Assembly (NCBI GenBank): GCA_016946835.1
Contig: JACVTC010000009.1
Location: forward strand, 623,501 to 687,500
Direction: 5' to 3'
Source: Neocallimastix lanati (nom. inval.)
Taxonomy: Eukaryota; Neocallimastigomycota; Neocallimastigomycetes; Neocallimastigales; Neocallimastigaceae
Length of the DNA: 64,000 nucleotides
Positions 36,888 to 50,093 of the stretch are shown here, piece by piece. A program made the position numbers and the translations under genes. Within the stretch, counting starts at the first letter, position 1. Each line of letters starts with the position of its first letter. The notes beneath the pieces are model-generated. The model was not told where the DNA came from and did not search any database. It saw nothing but the letters and a program-made list of their open reading frames with translations.

Positions 36888-39800
36888 ATGTCTTCTTCAT
36901 CAAACGATTTTCATTTTAATGGCGATTCAGCTAAGCTCAAGGGATTTTTAGCTTATGTTGGGTTAGCCATTGCTCTTCGTCCTGAATATTTCACCAATGA
37001 TCCGTTAAAAGTAGCTTATACCATCACTTTGTTAAGAGATGAAGCTATGGATTGGGCTGCAGACTTGATGAATGAAAATAACCCAGTCCCTCCTCCTGCC
37101 AAATTAAGTGAACTAATGCGAATTACCAATCGTATAGATCATCAAATGACTCGATTCGCAACGATCAACAATTACAATTCTAGAAATAACAGTAATAATA
37201 ATAATAATTCTCGTAATAATAGGAAGTATTTTAGATTTAACTCTAGTAATAATAGAAACGCCAATTCTAATTCTTTTTTCAAATCAAATAATGATTCAAA
37301 TTACTCTCATTTATCCCCTGAAGAAAGAGCAAGAAGAATTAAAGAAGGGCTTTGTCTATATTGTGGACAATCAGGCCATAAGTTAATAAATTGTCCAAAG
37401 CGAGCAAATAAACCTGGCTCCTCCCATATGGCTAGATCTAATTCTTCTAAGAAATTTAATAAAGATTGTATTATTAAGTGTTCCTTTAACTACAAAAATA
37501 AATGGATTAAAGCTAAGGCTCTTATAGATTCCGGCTCCGACTTGAATCTTATGGATAGTAATTTTGCTAAAATTAATAATTTTAAGCTTGTACATGATAA
37601 TTTAGAAGCTGATAACATTACTGGTATTGGTGGTGGCAAAGACGTTGTTGGTAAAACTATACCAATATTATTTAAAGTTAGTAACCTTCAGGTCTTAACA
37701 GAATTTTTTGTTATTGATTTGAACGACAAATTTGAGTGCTTAATTGGTTCTAGATTTCTTAAAGAAAATAAATCATCAATTGATTTCAACAATAATATTT
37801 TAAGCTTTTGCAATAGTAATAACAATGCGTCAGATTCTTCCTTTGTTGAATCAATACCTTCAACCTCGGTTAACTCTACTTCACTTTCTCTTACTTCTAA
37901 TACTTCCGACTCTATCTCTTCGAAACCAGCCTATTCCAGTTCATGCACCCCTAATAATTCTTTGTTTGATAATTCTTCTATTTCTCCTTCCGTGTTGAAG
38001 AATTCAATTGCCTCTTCCCCAAACATGGATACTCCAAATAAAACACTTCCCGCCATTTATCTAGAATTCTCTGATGTATTTAGTGAAGAAGAAGCTAAAA
38101 TCTTACCTCCTCATTCTAGTTTTGATTGTGCTATTGACCTTAAACCTAATACTAAGTTATATTATAGTGCAATTTATCCCCTTACAATTCCCGAAGAAAT
38201 AGCTTTAGAAAAAATTATTAAAGACTATTTAAAATACGGTTTTATTGTTAGGTCAAAATCAGAAGCTGGTCATCCAATTTTATTTGCTCCAAAAGATAAT
38301 GGTGAGTTACGTATGTGTATTGATCTTAGGAAACTTAATGAAATCACCATTAGAGATAGTTATCCTATGCCTTTGACAACTGTTATTTTTAATAAAGCTC
38401 CTGGTCATAAGTATTACTCAAAGCTTGATTTAAAATCTGCTTACTTCCAAATTCGTATCAGGTCTGGAGATGAATACAAAACAGCTTTTGTATGTAGCTT
38501 AGGACACTTTGAATTTAGAGTTATGCCTTTCGGTTTCAAGAATGCACCTGCCTGTTTTCAAAGAATGATTGATACTGCATTAAGTGACTATTTAGGTAAA
38601 TTTTGTTATGCCTATATTGATGATATTATCATTTTTTCTGATGATCTTTCTGAACATCATTTACACGTTAAAAAAGTACTATTACAACTTAGGAAATTTC
38701 ATTTACATGTTAACCTTGAAAAATGTGAGTTTGATAAGTTCGAAGTTAAATTTTTAGGATATTATGTATCTTCAGATGGTCTTAAGATGGATATTAAGAA
38801 AGTCTCAGCTATTTTAGATTGGCCTGCTCCAACTACAGTTAAAGAAGTTCAATCGTTTCTTGGCCTAGCCAATTTCTACAGACGCTTTATAAAAAATTTT
38901 GCTAAAATTGCTTATCCTCTTAATAAACTTACAAGAAAAAATGTTCCTTTTGTTTGGTCAAAAGATGCTAATGACTCCTTTGAACTTCTTAAACGTTCTT
39001 TTACTTCTGCTCCCATCCTTATTCCTGCTGATCCTAATTCTCAATTTTTTGTTGAAACGGATGCAAGTAATTTTGCGCTTGGATGTATTTTATCCCAAGT
39101 TAGCTCTAAAGATAATAAGCTTCATCCAATTGCTTTCTATTCTAGAGCTTTTACCTCTGCTGAATGCAATTATCCAATTTATGATAAAGAGTTACTTGCT
39201 ATTAAGACTGCTTTTGAAACTTGGAGGTACTATTTAGAAGGTGCTAAGAATACTATTAAAGTTTTTACTGATCATAGAAATCTACTCTACTTTAAGAAAC
39301 CAGAACAGCTTTCACAACGTTTAATTAGATGGTCAATGTTCTTTACTCGATTTGACTTTCAAATTGAGTATCGTCCAGGTTCTCGCGGTGGTAAGCCAGA
39401 TGCTTTATCTCGCCGTCCTGATTATGATAATCATGAACCTGCTAAACCTTACCAAGTACTTAAACCGGAAAATTTTTGTTTTACTTCAAGTATCTCTATT
39501 GAATCAAATCTACAAGATGAAATTAAAAAGTGTTACTCCAAGGATCCTTTCTTTAATAATGTTAAGATATATTTTGAAAAGCCTTCTGCTAATGAGAAAC
39601 CCATTGCTTCGGTTGATCTCCTTTCGTTCTCCAATGGTATTCTTTTATATGACAATCTTATTTATATTCCTGAATGCCTTAGATTTAAAATTCTTTGTTC
39701 TTGTCATGATTCTCCTACTGCTGGCCACTTTGGCATAAATAAAACCTCTGACTTAGTTTCTAGAAATTATTGGTGGCCTGGTATGCATAAGGATATTAAA

Positions 39801-40869
39801 AAATATATTCGTACTTGTAATGTGTGCTGCGCTTCAAAAGCTCCTCGTCATAAACCTTACGGTTTACTTAAATCTTTACCCATTGGCAATAATCCTTGGG
39901 AATCAATTTCAATGGATTTTATAACAGATCTTCCCTCTTCCAATGGTATGTCTTGTATTCTTGTCGTAGTTGATCGCTTTACGAAGATGGCTCATTTTGT
40001 TCCCTTTAAATCAGTTCCCTCTGCTGAGGATTGTGCTGAACAATTTCTTAATTCTATTTTCAAACTTCATGGTCTGCCAAAGGATATTGTGTCGGATAGA
40101 GGTACTCAGTTTACTTCTAAATTTTGGAATAGATTATTTAATTTACTTCATGTTGATCTTTGTTTATCATCTGCTCATCATCAGCAAACTAATGGTCAAA
40201 CGGAGAGGGTAAACGCAATACTTGAACAATACTTAAGATGTTATGTTAATTATCAACAAAATAATTGGATAGAATATTTATCTCTTGCAGAATTTGCTTA
40301 CAATAACACAATACAAGAATCTGCAAATGCTACTCCTTTCTTTCTTAATTATGGGTTCAATCCTAAATTTGATCCTTCTACTCCAGATGTTTCTATTGTC
40401 CCTCGTGCTGAAATTATTGCTAAAGACTTAAAAGAATTAAGAAATGTACTTAAAGAAAATCTTCAAAGTGCAGTTAATTTTCAAAAAAAAATATTATGAT
40501 GATAAACATATGTCTCCGCCTGAGTTTAAAGTTGGCTCAAAAGTTTGGCTGTTAAGGAATGATTTAATAAATAATAAAAAAGGTAAACTTGCTCCTAAGA
40601 AATCTGGTCCATTTACTATTTTAAAGAAAATTTCAGATGTAAGTTATAAATTAAAGTTACCAAACTCTTTTAGGGTCTTTCCAGTTTTCCACGTTTCACT
40701 TCTTGAGCCAGCCTATGAAAATGAATTTACAGAAAGAAATATCCCAACTCCAAAACCTATTATACTTAATGGAGAAAAAGAATATGAAGTTGAATCTATT
40801 CTTGATTCAAAGAAATTTCATAACAAAATTAAATATTTAATTCATTGGAAAGGTTATTATTATTACTAG
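36888..40869 (+). mobile_element. gag-pol coding region of gypsy element B
   Basis: Domains in order: gag with an Asn/Ser-rich tail, zinc knuckle near 37350, protease near 37520, reverse transcriptase about 38250-38800, RNase H about 39040-39420, integrase about 39700-40440 and chromodomain about 40770-40860. The RT and RNase H catalytic motifs are recognisable. Confidence 0.9.
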
Positions 40870-41283
40870 AATTTCTTGATAATTCTTGTGTTTAATTAAT
40901 TAAAATTTATTCTATTAAATTCTTAATTCTATTGTTTTCTATTTTTTCTAAATTTTTCGATTTTTAAGAACTTTTTAGAAACTTTTATTTTTATTTTTTA
41001 ATAACTTTAACTTTTGAAAAAAATATAAATATGAGTAAAATTCTTATTAACAAATATTCTTTTCTTTGTGTTTTTTATTTTAATTTTGTTTAGTTAATAA
41101 AACTTAATTTTTTAATAAAACTTTTTTTAATATTAATACTATATCAACCCTTGCGGCTTATAGTATTATAATAAATATAATTAATAAAATAATTATAATA
41201 AAAGAAAAAAAAAATAAATAAAAAATAAAATAATTTTTGTTTTTTTTGAAGTGTTATTATATTTATTATAATATTTTGTTATA
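40860..41283 (+). repeat. Right LTR copy of gypsy element B
   Basis: About 0.42 kb, appearing identical to the right-hand part of the 35014-35657 LTR. It ends TGTTATA and is followed by the TTAGA duplication and the rest of element A's LTR. Confidence 0.88.
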
Positions 41284-41288
41284 TTAGA

Positions 41289-41824
41289 AATATTTTTTAT
41301 TAATTATAAAATTTAAAATAATTATTAATATTAATCAACAAGGTAATATTTCGAATTACTTATACGTTAATTATTATTAATAAAAGCACGAAGAAAAATA
41401 TTTTCATTCGTGAAGTTCGCACTATTTATACTTTTAACGGAAAAACAGTTTTAACATGTAAAAATAATTTTAAAGAAATATTTAGAAATATGTTTAAATA
41501 ATTAATAATGTAAAGTTTCTAGAATATAGATTTTAATTGATGAAAATGAATCTTATCAAAAAAGAATAAAATAATTTATATAATAAGAATTTCTAAATTC
41601 ATTTCGGTTGAATTACGAACCGAAAGAATCTTTAACTTTCTATAATTTTATACAGAAAGAATATTCAAGAAGATATTATTGATAATTAATAAAATAATTA
41701 ATAAAATAATTATTTATGCAAAATGGGTTGAGGTGTGAGTCGAACCCATGAAGTATTGGTCATGGTCAATGTAACTAACCATTGAACCAAAGTTCTAATT
41801 TTACTAACTGAAGATTTCGTTACA
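41289..41824 (-). repeat. Right LTR of gypsy element A, outer part
   Basis: 536 bp matching 29067-29602 with about two differences that I noticed. It ends CGTTACA and is followed by the CTGAT duplication, then copia RT sequence. Confidence 0.9.
41724..41797 (-). other. tRNA-like A-box/B-box sequence inside the right LTR of element A
   Basis: Second copy of the 29502-29575 sequence. The A-box-like TGGTTCAATGG is at 41789-41779 and the B-box-like GGGTTCGACTC at 41747-41737, both unchanged. Confidence 0.55.
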
Positions 41825-41829
41825 CTGAT

Positions 41830-44071
41830 GGATAATATAACCATCATTACATTTTACAAATTTTATACCTATAATAAAGTCTACTTCACCTACATCTGTA
41901 GCTTCAAAATTATTTTTAATTAAAGATTTTGTTTTAATTATTTCATCATCCGTTCCTGTAACAATTATATCATCCACGTAGACTGCTAGTAAACATACAA
42001 TTTCGTTACTTTTATCTTTTTTAATATAGACGCATGGGTCACTTAAAAATCTTTTAAAATTTAATTTTAACAATACCTTATTTAAAGTTTCGTTCCACAT
42101 TCTTCCAGACTGTTTTAACCCATATAAAGCTTTATTTAATTTACAATATCCCTTTTGTTTCATACCTTCTGGTAGCAACATATAAATATCCTCATTCAAT
42201 TTGGCATTCAAGTAGGCAGCCTTAATATCCATTTGATGTATATGGAACTTTCTTTGGACTGCAATGGCAATTATGATTTTAAGTGTATCTTGTTTGAGGG
42301 TAGGTGAAAAAGTGTTTTTATAGTCAACCCCATATATCTGGCTGTAGCCCTTAGCTACTAATCTTGCTTTATATTTAACAATTTTACCTTCTGAGTTTCT
42401 TTTGTATTTAAGAACCCATCTTGTAGAAATGATATTTGCGTCTTTAGGAACTTTATTAATAATTGTAAATACCCTCATTCTCTTCATATTATTCAATTCT
42501 TCATCCACTGCTTTTAACCACATGTCTTTATCATTCATTAAAAATATTTCTTTATAATTACGTGGTTCAATAAACTTTTTGTCGTCTATTGCTAGAAGTG
42601 CAGTTGTATCTAAAATAACTTTAATATTGAACGATTTCACTTTCTTTGTTGGATGATTTTTAATCATATATTCATTGTTATAGCGTTTTCTACGTTTATT
42701 ATTGTTTTTTCTTATATATATATTACCACTATTATTAGATTGTTTGGTATTTTGTTTATTTTTATCATTATTGTTTCGTTTATCAGCATTCTTATTATTT
42801 TCATTATTTAATTGATTAAATTTTTCACTATATTCTTTCGACTTATTTAAAAGAAATTGAACAGTTTCCTCTTTACTCTTAGCATTACTTATTCTATTAG
42901 AAATTAATTTATTTTTATTTTTATTCTTCTTAAGAGTTATTTGTTTATTATCATTATCATTATTGATAATTGATTTTTTACTCTTATTTTGGTGTTTATT
43001 TGTTTGTTTATTTTCATTGTTTACCTTACCACCTGAATTGTTTTGGTTAAATTCTTTATTGTAATTATTGCTAAATTTTACATTCTGTATATGATAATTC
43101 ACATTGGAATTATACTCATTGGCATTAGTTTGTTTATTTAAATCATTTAAATTTATTTCTTTAATTTTATTTGATTTATATAAATTTATCTCTTTATATA
43201 TATTGTAATTATTTTCTCCAATGACGTTAGAATTATTACCATTATTTAAATTATAATTTAAGTCACCTCTCATATAATAATTATTCATTTTATTATTATC
43301 GTTAATAATTATATTATTATTATCACTTACTTTATACACGCGTGGATTGTTATTTACATTATCGAACGAATTATGTAGGTTATTTTCTTCTAAATTATAA
43401 TTATGGTTATTTATTTCATTATTCATTAATTCAGGATAATTTGAATTATTACTTACGTTTATATTTAAATTATTTTTATTTAAATTTATTTTGTTTATTT
43501 CTGTGTTTATTCCTGAATTTATTTCTGTGTTTATTCCTGAATTTATTCCTGTGTTTCTTCCTGTATTACTTAATTTTCTTTCATAATTTAAATTAAAATT
43601 ATTGTCTTTAATTAAATTTAAATTATTCGGATCATTATTATAATTATTATTAGTATTATAATTATTATTAGTATTATAATTATTGTTAGTATCAATTAAA
43701 TTATCAATATTAAATTTTTCTTTATTTCCATTACAAAAATCTTTATTATTTTCTTCTTGGAAATAAATAGAATTAATATTTTTAGGAATTAAATTATTTA
43801 AATTAATTTTATTATTATTATTTAAATTTAATGATCCTTCATTAGAATTATAATGTAAATTATTTAATTGGTTGTTAGAATTGGAAATTGAAAAATTATT
43901 ATTATTATTATTTTCTGAATTGTCCATATATTGAGTGGGTCCAATAGTTTTATTTTGATTTTGTAAAATTAAATTATTATGATTCATATTAATAAAATTA
44001 TTATTATTTGGATGGTACATATTATTAGGATCATAATTATGATTATTGATTAGGTTATTTATTTCGGTATC

Positions 44072-44137
<66 letters not shown>

Positions 44138-46716
44138 TATATTATAAATTTCATTATATTCACTATTATTATCATTTGTATTACTTTCATTGTCATCATT
44201 GTTAATATGATCTATTTCTTCATTTTCATAATAATTAGTGAAATTAATACTGTCTGGTGATGTTAAAGGGGCATTTATATTTGCGGGTTCATCTTCGAGG
44301 AATTCTACAGTGCGAGCTAAAACTATTTTGTTATTTTTAATGTCATATATTTTATAAGCTGTATGGTTTATTTCATCATATCCAAGGAAAATACCTGGGA
44401 GAGTTGTATTGCAGAACTTCTTCCTAAATTGTTTTGGAACAAAAAAATATACACACCACCCAAAAACTCTGAATTTATTATAATCAACTTTATCATTGTA
44501 CAGAATTTCATATGGTATTTTGTTATTATTACCTTTATGGGGTAACCTGTTATGTATATAATTTGCTGTGGTTACAGCATCTTCCCAAAATTTATGATTT
44601 AGCTTAGCATCGTTTAACATAGCGTCACCATTAGATATTAATGTTCCATGAAGTCTTTCCACTCTTCCATTTTGTTGTGGATTATGAGGAATAGTATGTT
44701 CATGTATTATGCCTGTTCTTTCATAAAACTCGTTGAAATTGCTATTGAAAAATTCAGTGCCGTTATCAGTTTTAATGTATTTAATATTACAATTATCAAA
44801 TAAGTTCTTAATTTGATTATACCATATAATAAAAGTTTTGAATGTTTCACTTTTTCTTTTTATAAAAAGGACCCAACTGTACCTTGAATAATCATCAAGA
44901 ATAGATAAAAAATACTTATTCCCGTAAATAGAATAGTCGGGAACAAATACCAAATCCATGTGAATAAGTTCAAATGGTTTTGTCATATGATTAGTAGATG
45001 GTTTGTAAGGGAGATTCTTTAATTTCGAACAAGAACAAATTTTACACTTATGCTTTATATTTATTTTATTTAAATTATCTTTGATAGAGTCAATATTAAA
45101 ATGACCCATTCTTCTATGCCAGAGATTCATATCAGAATCGTTTAAGGCATCTTGTAAACTATAACATATAATATTATTTGAGCTATTACTTATATTATTT
45201 TTGCTTGTTAGTATTTTGTAAACTTTAGATTTATTTGAGAAAGATGTATAGATTCTTTTGCCATTATTGTTATATAAAATAGCGCAGTTTTTATCGTTGT
45301 ACTTATTTTTACAAAATACAGTTTTATAATTATCCTTGCTTAAATGATCTATGGAAATTAGACTTCTTTTAAATGATGGTACATAAATGACATCGTTTAA
45401 AATAATTTTGTGATTATTAATTAAACCAACATAATTACCAATGTATTTTGATTTTACCATTCCTCCATTAGCAAAATGTATATTGATACAGAAATCACGT
45501 GTATTTGTTAAAATGTTTTTATCATGGGTCATGTGATATGACGCCCCAGAGTCCAATGTCCATAAGATAATGTTGTTGTTATTTTTGTTTGTTTTATTAA
45601 TTTTGTTATTATTATTTTTGTCATACTTGGCAGTATAATAACTTAAGCTCTGCCTAGTATCTTGCTTTAATGAAAATTTTTAATATTGTTTTTATTCTCT
45701 GTGTTTTCTGTTGTAACACAGTTAGATTGACCTTCTTCCCTTTCATCATTATAATCCATATTTAATGCATTACTGTAAATATCAACATATCTATCTGATT
45801 CTTCTTCTTGGTCATTTATTTCTACATTATCGGCATGTTTTTGATGTTTTATCTTTTTTTCTTTATAATGTGCTTTACCGTATTTATCGTACACCACACC
45901 TCCGTGTATTCTTCCATTTTTGAGACACTCACGTGATATATGACCAAATCCGCCACAATTATGACATCTGATATTTCTTTTACTGCGCTTTCTATTTTGT
46001 TTATTTCTACTGTTACTTTCATTAATTCTTACTTCATTATTGAATACCTTAGCCTTTTCTTGTTTAATTTTTAAAGTATTCAAAAATTTTATTCTTGGAA
46101 TTGATGTTTTTAGCATATTACAACATCCATTCCAATCATTCTGAAAACCAAGTAAATTTGTTAATTGGGCAATATCGGATGGGAGAGCATTATATAAATA
46201 ATTGAATTTTCTTTCATCGTTCACATTTTCCCCAAGTTTCTTTAATTTGTCGAAGGTAATTTCCATGTTGGCTATAAAAATTCCTATGTCTGTGGATTTA
46301 TCGTAAGTCATGTTCTCCAGCTTTTCGTTTAATTGTAACTTCATTTCTTCATTACCTTTGGTAAAAGTTTTCTTTAGCAATTTCCATATGTCGTATGCGG
46401 AACTATTCTTGAAATCTATACTTAATTTAATTTCGTTTTCTAAATTCATACTAATATATCTTTTTGCTTTGCTGTCACCAACTATCATTTTCGTTGTGAC
46501 TGATTTATGGTAATAAGTATCAGTTCCTCTAATTTTCATACCCTTTAAGGATTCGAAATTTTCAGCGTTGTTGGCAATTTTCTTCATATTATCTTCGTAG
46601 ATATATTGATCTAATTCATTAGCAGTTAATATTAGATCCATATCTGAAGCCCAAAGTGGATAGGTTTCCACGGTAAGTTTTTTATTACTTAAAATGTTGA
46701 ACGCTTTATCTTCCAT
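41830..46716 (-). mobile_element. Copia gag, protease, integrase and RT region
   Basis: gag lies at about 45667-46716 and the pol domains left of it. Between the integrase end and the RT start there is a very long Asn-rich spacer (about 42700-44220), including a poly-Asn run encoded by ATT units on the plus strand (about 44065-44135) and repeats such as GINTEINS. The RT motifs STRWVLKYKR, ARLVAKGYSQ and MDIKAAYLNA are clear. The Asn spacer is longer than the variable segment usual between IN and RT in this family. Confidence 0.9.
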
Positions 46717-46867
46717 TGTTTTAGAATTTTAAAAATTAAGATTTAATTAAATTGAATTTTGAGATTTCGAAATTTCAATTTCTTTTTGTTTTATTATAAT
46801 GTAATTTATTTTTGAGATTTATAAACTAGCTTTTATATGCTGGAGCTAATTTGAGACTCTTAATCTT

Positions 46868-47187
46868 TGAATATTATGTTATTAAATTTTAGTTTTTGAT
46901 ATGTGATCACTTTATTTATTTTTATTATTTTTATTATTATTTTAATAACTATATATTTTTAGTAATATTTTATATTATAGGATTAATTATCATAATCCTT
47001 AAATGTATATACATTAATAAAATTTAATTTAACTATTAGTTATAATTGTAAATATATGATGTACATCATTAATACGCCTCATAATATTTTACATTATACA
47101 AAATAATGAAAAACATATTTAATTTAATAAATAAGTAAATCTTAATTATACAAGACTTAATTAAAATATTAAACTTTATTTTTAACA
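46868..47187 (-). repeat. Copia 5' LTR
   Basis: 320 bp, nearly identical to 27838-28159 (a 2-bp size difference). Just inside it the minus strand reads AAGATTAAGAGTCTC, where a primer-binding site would be expected; I cannot assign the tRNA with confidence. Confidence 0.92.
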
Positions 47188-48081
47188 TTTAATGATATAA
47201 ATTAAAATTAAATTAAAAAAAATATAAAATAAAAGTTAATTAAATAATAAAAAAAAATTTAACAAAATTATAATAAAAATTTGACAATTTAAAAAAATAA
47301 AAAAATATAAAAAAAAAAAGTTTAAAAGTAATTTTTTTTATTATTTAATTAAGTTTTTTTTTTATATTTATTATATAATAATATTAACAAACTTTAATAT
47401 ATATTTATAATATATTGCATTTATTATATAGCACAAACTATTGTAAAATATTATTAATATAATGATATAATGGATATATATATGTTAATCAGTTATAGTA
47501 TATTAGTATATAATATTTTCTAATTTATTAATATATTTTGTATATATATTATTATTAATTTTTACGATTTTATTTTTTGTATTTAAAAAATCATGGAAAA
47601 AGGATAAATATTAAAATTTTAAAATAAATGATTTAAATTAAAAATATAAATTAAAAATTTAAAATTTAAAAAATATATAAAAATATATCAATTAAATTAA
47701 ATTGAATTAAATTCTATTAAATTAAGTTAAATTAAATTAATGATTTTAAATTAAATTATATTAAATAAATTATATTAAATTAAAATGTAATAAAATAAAA
47801 GATGATATAAATGTATAAATAATAGTTTTTTTTTTTTTTTTTTTTTGCAATATATAAAGTTTTAAAGTGATATTAAAATATAATATATAAGATTTATACA
47901 GATAAAAAATTATTTGTTAAATCATTAAAAGTATGAAACAATTTAATTTTTCAAAAGAAAAGTCTTCATTCCCTTTTTGTAATGCCATAGATGAAGTATT
48001 ATTATGACTATGACTTAAATCTTTTATCATATTAAATGGTAAAAATTGGATATACACAAAAAAAATTTTTTTTATATAAAA

Positions 48082-48113
<32 letters not shown>

Positions 48114-50093
48114 TATTCAAAAAATATGATGATTATAAATAAAAAAAAAAAAGGTATAAATACATAAATATCTATGATAATTATAATCATTAACAGTTAT
48201 TCTTTTGTAAAAAAGAATATTATCCTTCTTAGGAATATAGAATAATATTTTTTTTTGCTCTATGATTAATTAATTAAACAACAATAACGATGGGCGACAA
48301 TCACGACGACGATGATAGGTTTTAAAATTGTAGTCATTTCTTTTCTTTTCACTCCTATGTAAATTCCATCGCTCCATTAAAATGGATTTAAAATAAGTAA
48401 ATAAATAAAATAAGCAATAAATAAATAATTTTTAAATTTCTAATATTTTTTTAATATTTTTAATATTTTTAATAACCTGATGATATTTTATATAGCTTTA
48501 AAAAAAAAAAAATTATAATTTTTATTTCTATTTTTCTGTATTTTTTTTTTTTTTTTAATTATTAATTTTTTTTTAAAAATTTTTAATTTTTAAAATTTCA
48601 CATTTTTAAATAAATTTGGTTATATTAAAATAAAAATAAAAATAAAATAAAAATAAAAAAAAAAAAACAGAATAAAATAATAATAATAATAATAATAATT
48701 ACCAAATACAATTATAAACACTTTTATAATAAAGAATTATAAAATATTTAAAGACTTTTTTTTTGTATTTTTTTTTTATATATTAATTAAAATTATTTAA
48801 ATAAAAATATATATTTAAATAATTTATAATTTTTTTTTTATTTTTTATTAATTACTAATTATTAAAATTATAAATTATAATAAAAAATTTTTTTTATTTT
48901 TCTTTTATATAAATAGTATATATAAAAAGAATTTTTTTTTTTTTATAATTAAATTGTTTTAAAATTTATTTTACAAAAAAAATATATATAATTTTTTTTT
49001 TTGGGGGTTCCTTTCATATAAAAAATATATATAAAGAAAAAAACTTAAGAATAAATTATTTAATTCAACATAAGAAAATAAATAATAATAAAAAAAACAT
49101 ATCACTGATTTTAAAGTAATGAAAAAAAAAAATTTAAAATTTTGAAATTATTTAATAAAAAAAAAATTTATAAAAAAAAAATTATATATTTACTTTTAAA
49201 TAAAAATAAAAATAAAAAATAAAAAAATAAAAAATAAAAATAAAATAGAATAAAATAAAATAAAATAAAATGAAAAAAAATAAAAAACAAAAAAACAAAA
49301 AAACAAAAATGTAATAAAATTTATATATATACTATATATATTAATTTTTTTTCATTTTGTTTTTTGTTTTTGTTTTTTGTTTTTTACTTTATTTTATCCT
49401 TATTCTTTTTATATTTTTCATTTTCCATTTTTCATTTTATTTTTTTTTCGAATATATTATGGGTAAAAAAAAATATATTTATGGTGTAGGTTGGTTAAAT
49501 TAAATATATGATTATATATTATCATTTTTATATATAATTGTGGAATGGGATGAATACGTATTCTCTTTTTTTTTTTTTTTTTTTTTCTTTCGTTTTTGTT
49601 CCTTACTTTATAAAAAAAAAATTGAATTGGATTTTAAAATTCATTTTTACTACTACTTAAAAAAAAAGAGTTCATTGTTTTTTTTTTTTTTAAATTGAAT
49701 TAATTAAATAATAAATAAATTATAAAAAAAAAATGATTGAATATATGTTAATTATATATATATAAATGGTGGATATCTTTTATATATATATTACATATTA
49801 TACATATTATATACATTTTTAACTTTTTTTTTTTTTAATTCAATGTTGTAAAAAAAAAATAAAAATGTTCTTTATATTTCTCTATAAATAAAATTTGAAA
49901 CATTGGTTTTCCCTTTTTCTCTTTCTTTTTTTTTTTTAATTTCAATAAAATGAATTTAATTTTGTATTCAATTTTTTTTTCTGTTATTATCATTGTATAA
50001 CTTAAAATTTTATTCATCTAATATTTTATTTTTTTTTTTTATTTTTTTTTTTTTTTTTTTGTGAACTTACTAATCTATTCCATTCATCCTTTT
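47188..50093. other. AT-rich intergenic region
   Basis: Mostly A/T tracts. A short minus-strand frame near 48055-47920 has mixed composition (FNMIKDLSHSHNN, SSMALQKGNEDFSFEKLN) and may be a coding relic, but nothing upstream or downstream supports a gene. A GC-richer patch at about 48285-48375 (GATGGGCGACAATCACGACG) holds no recognised feature. The part from about 49400 on is the 3' flank of the multi-CBM1 gene. Confidence 0.55.

Larger units (their letters stand above)
35014..41283 (+). mobile_element. Ty3/gypsy element B (chromodomain type), inserted in the LTR of element A
   Basis: The ends TATAACA and TGTTATA are perfect 7-bp inverted repeats, flanked by the 5-bp duplication TTAGA (35009-35013 and 41284-41288). 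The left LTR is 35014-35657 (644 bp). A shorter right copy of about 0.42 kb ends at 41283 and looks identical where it overlaps. The leader runs from 35658 to 36887. The coding region (about 36888-40869) holds gag, a CCHC knuckle (CLYCGQSGHKLINC), protease (LIDSGSDLNLMD), RT with YIDDIIIF, RNase H (ETDASNFALG), integrase with HHCC and HHQQTNGQTERVN, and a chromodomain (YEVESILDSKK). This order is diagnostic of Ty3/gypsy chromoviruses. The match between its LTR copies makes it the youngest of the nest. It is broken, with about two breaks. Confidence 0.92.
28960..41824 (-). mobile_element. Ty3/gypsy element A (chromodomain type), inserted in the copia element
   Basis: The element starts TGTAACG and ends CGTTACA, with the 5-bp duplication CTGAT on both sides (28955-28959 and 41825-41829). 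The left LTR is 28960-29602 (643 bp). The right LTR is 34907-35013 plus 41289-41824, interrupted by element B. I noticed about three differences between the two LTRs, so the element is young. Coding remains on the minus strand (29936-32374) give gag, a CCHC knuckle ([14 protein letters not shown]), a protease ([12 protein letters not shown]), the end of integrase ([12 protein letters not shown]) and a chromodomain ([11 protein letters not shown]...YLIKWKGYP). The long leader (about 32380-34906) shares motifs with the leader of element B. It is broken, with about one large internal loss besides the nested insertion, so it could only have moved with proteins supplied by relatives. Confidence 0.9.
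27838..47187 (-). mobile_element. Ty1/copia LTR retrotransposon, host of a nested insertion
   Basis: LTRs of 322 and 320 bp (27838-28159 and 46868-47187) begin TGTTAAAA and end TTCA on the minus strand and are almost identical, so the insertion is recent. Reading leftwards from the right LTR: gag with a CCHC knuckle (CHNCGGFGHISREC, about 45667-46716); protease (DSGASYH), integrase with HHCC finger and NGRVERLHG, and reverse transcriptase with YVDD (about 41825-45556); then RNase H (YVDADLGGD, NTDNKAAI) at about 28166-28959. The order protease-integrase-RT is diagnostic of copia. A purine tract AGGGGGAA (28160-28167) adjoins the 3' LTR. A gypsy element splits it in the RT-RNase H interval. 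No clean target duplication was seen, although TTTAAT occurs at or near both outer ends. The element is broken: the nested insertion plus perhaps one further break. Confidence 0.92.

Noticed and set aside
47917-48120. 67-codon minus frame with MALQKGNEDFSF
   Set aside because: Half of it is Ile/Tyr repeat from an AT run and no neighbouring exon supports it; mentioned only as a possible relic.
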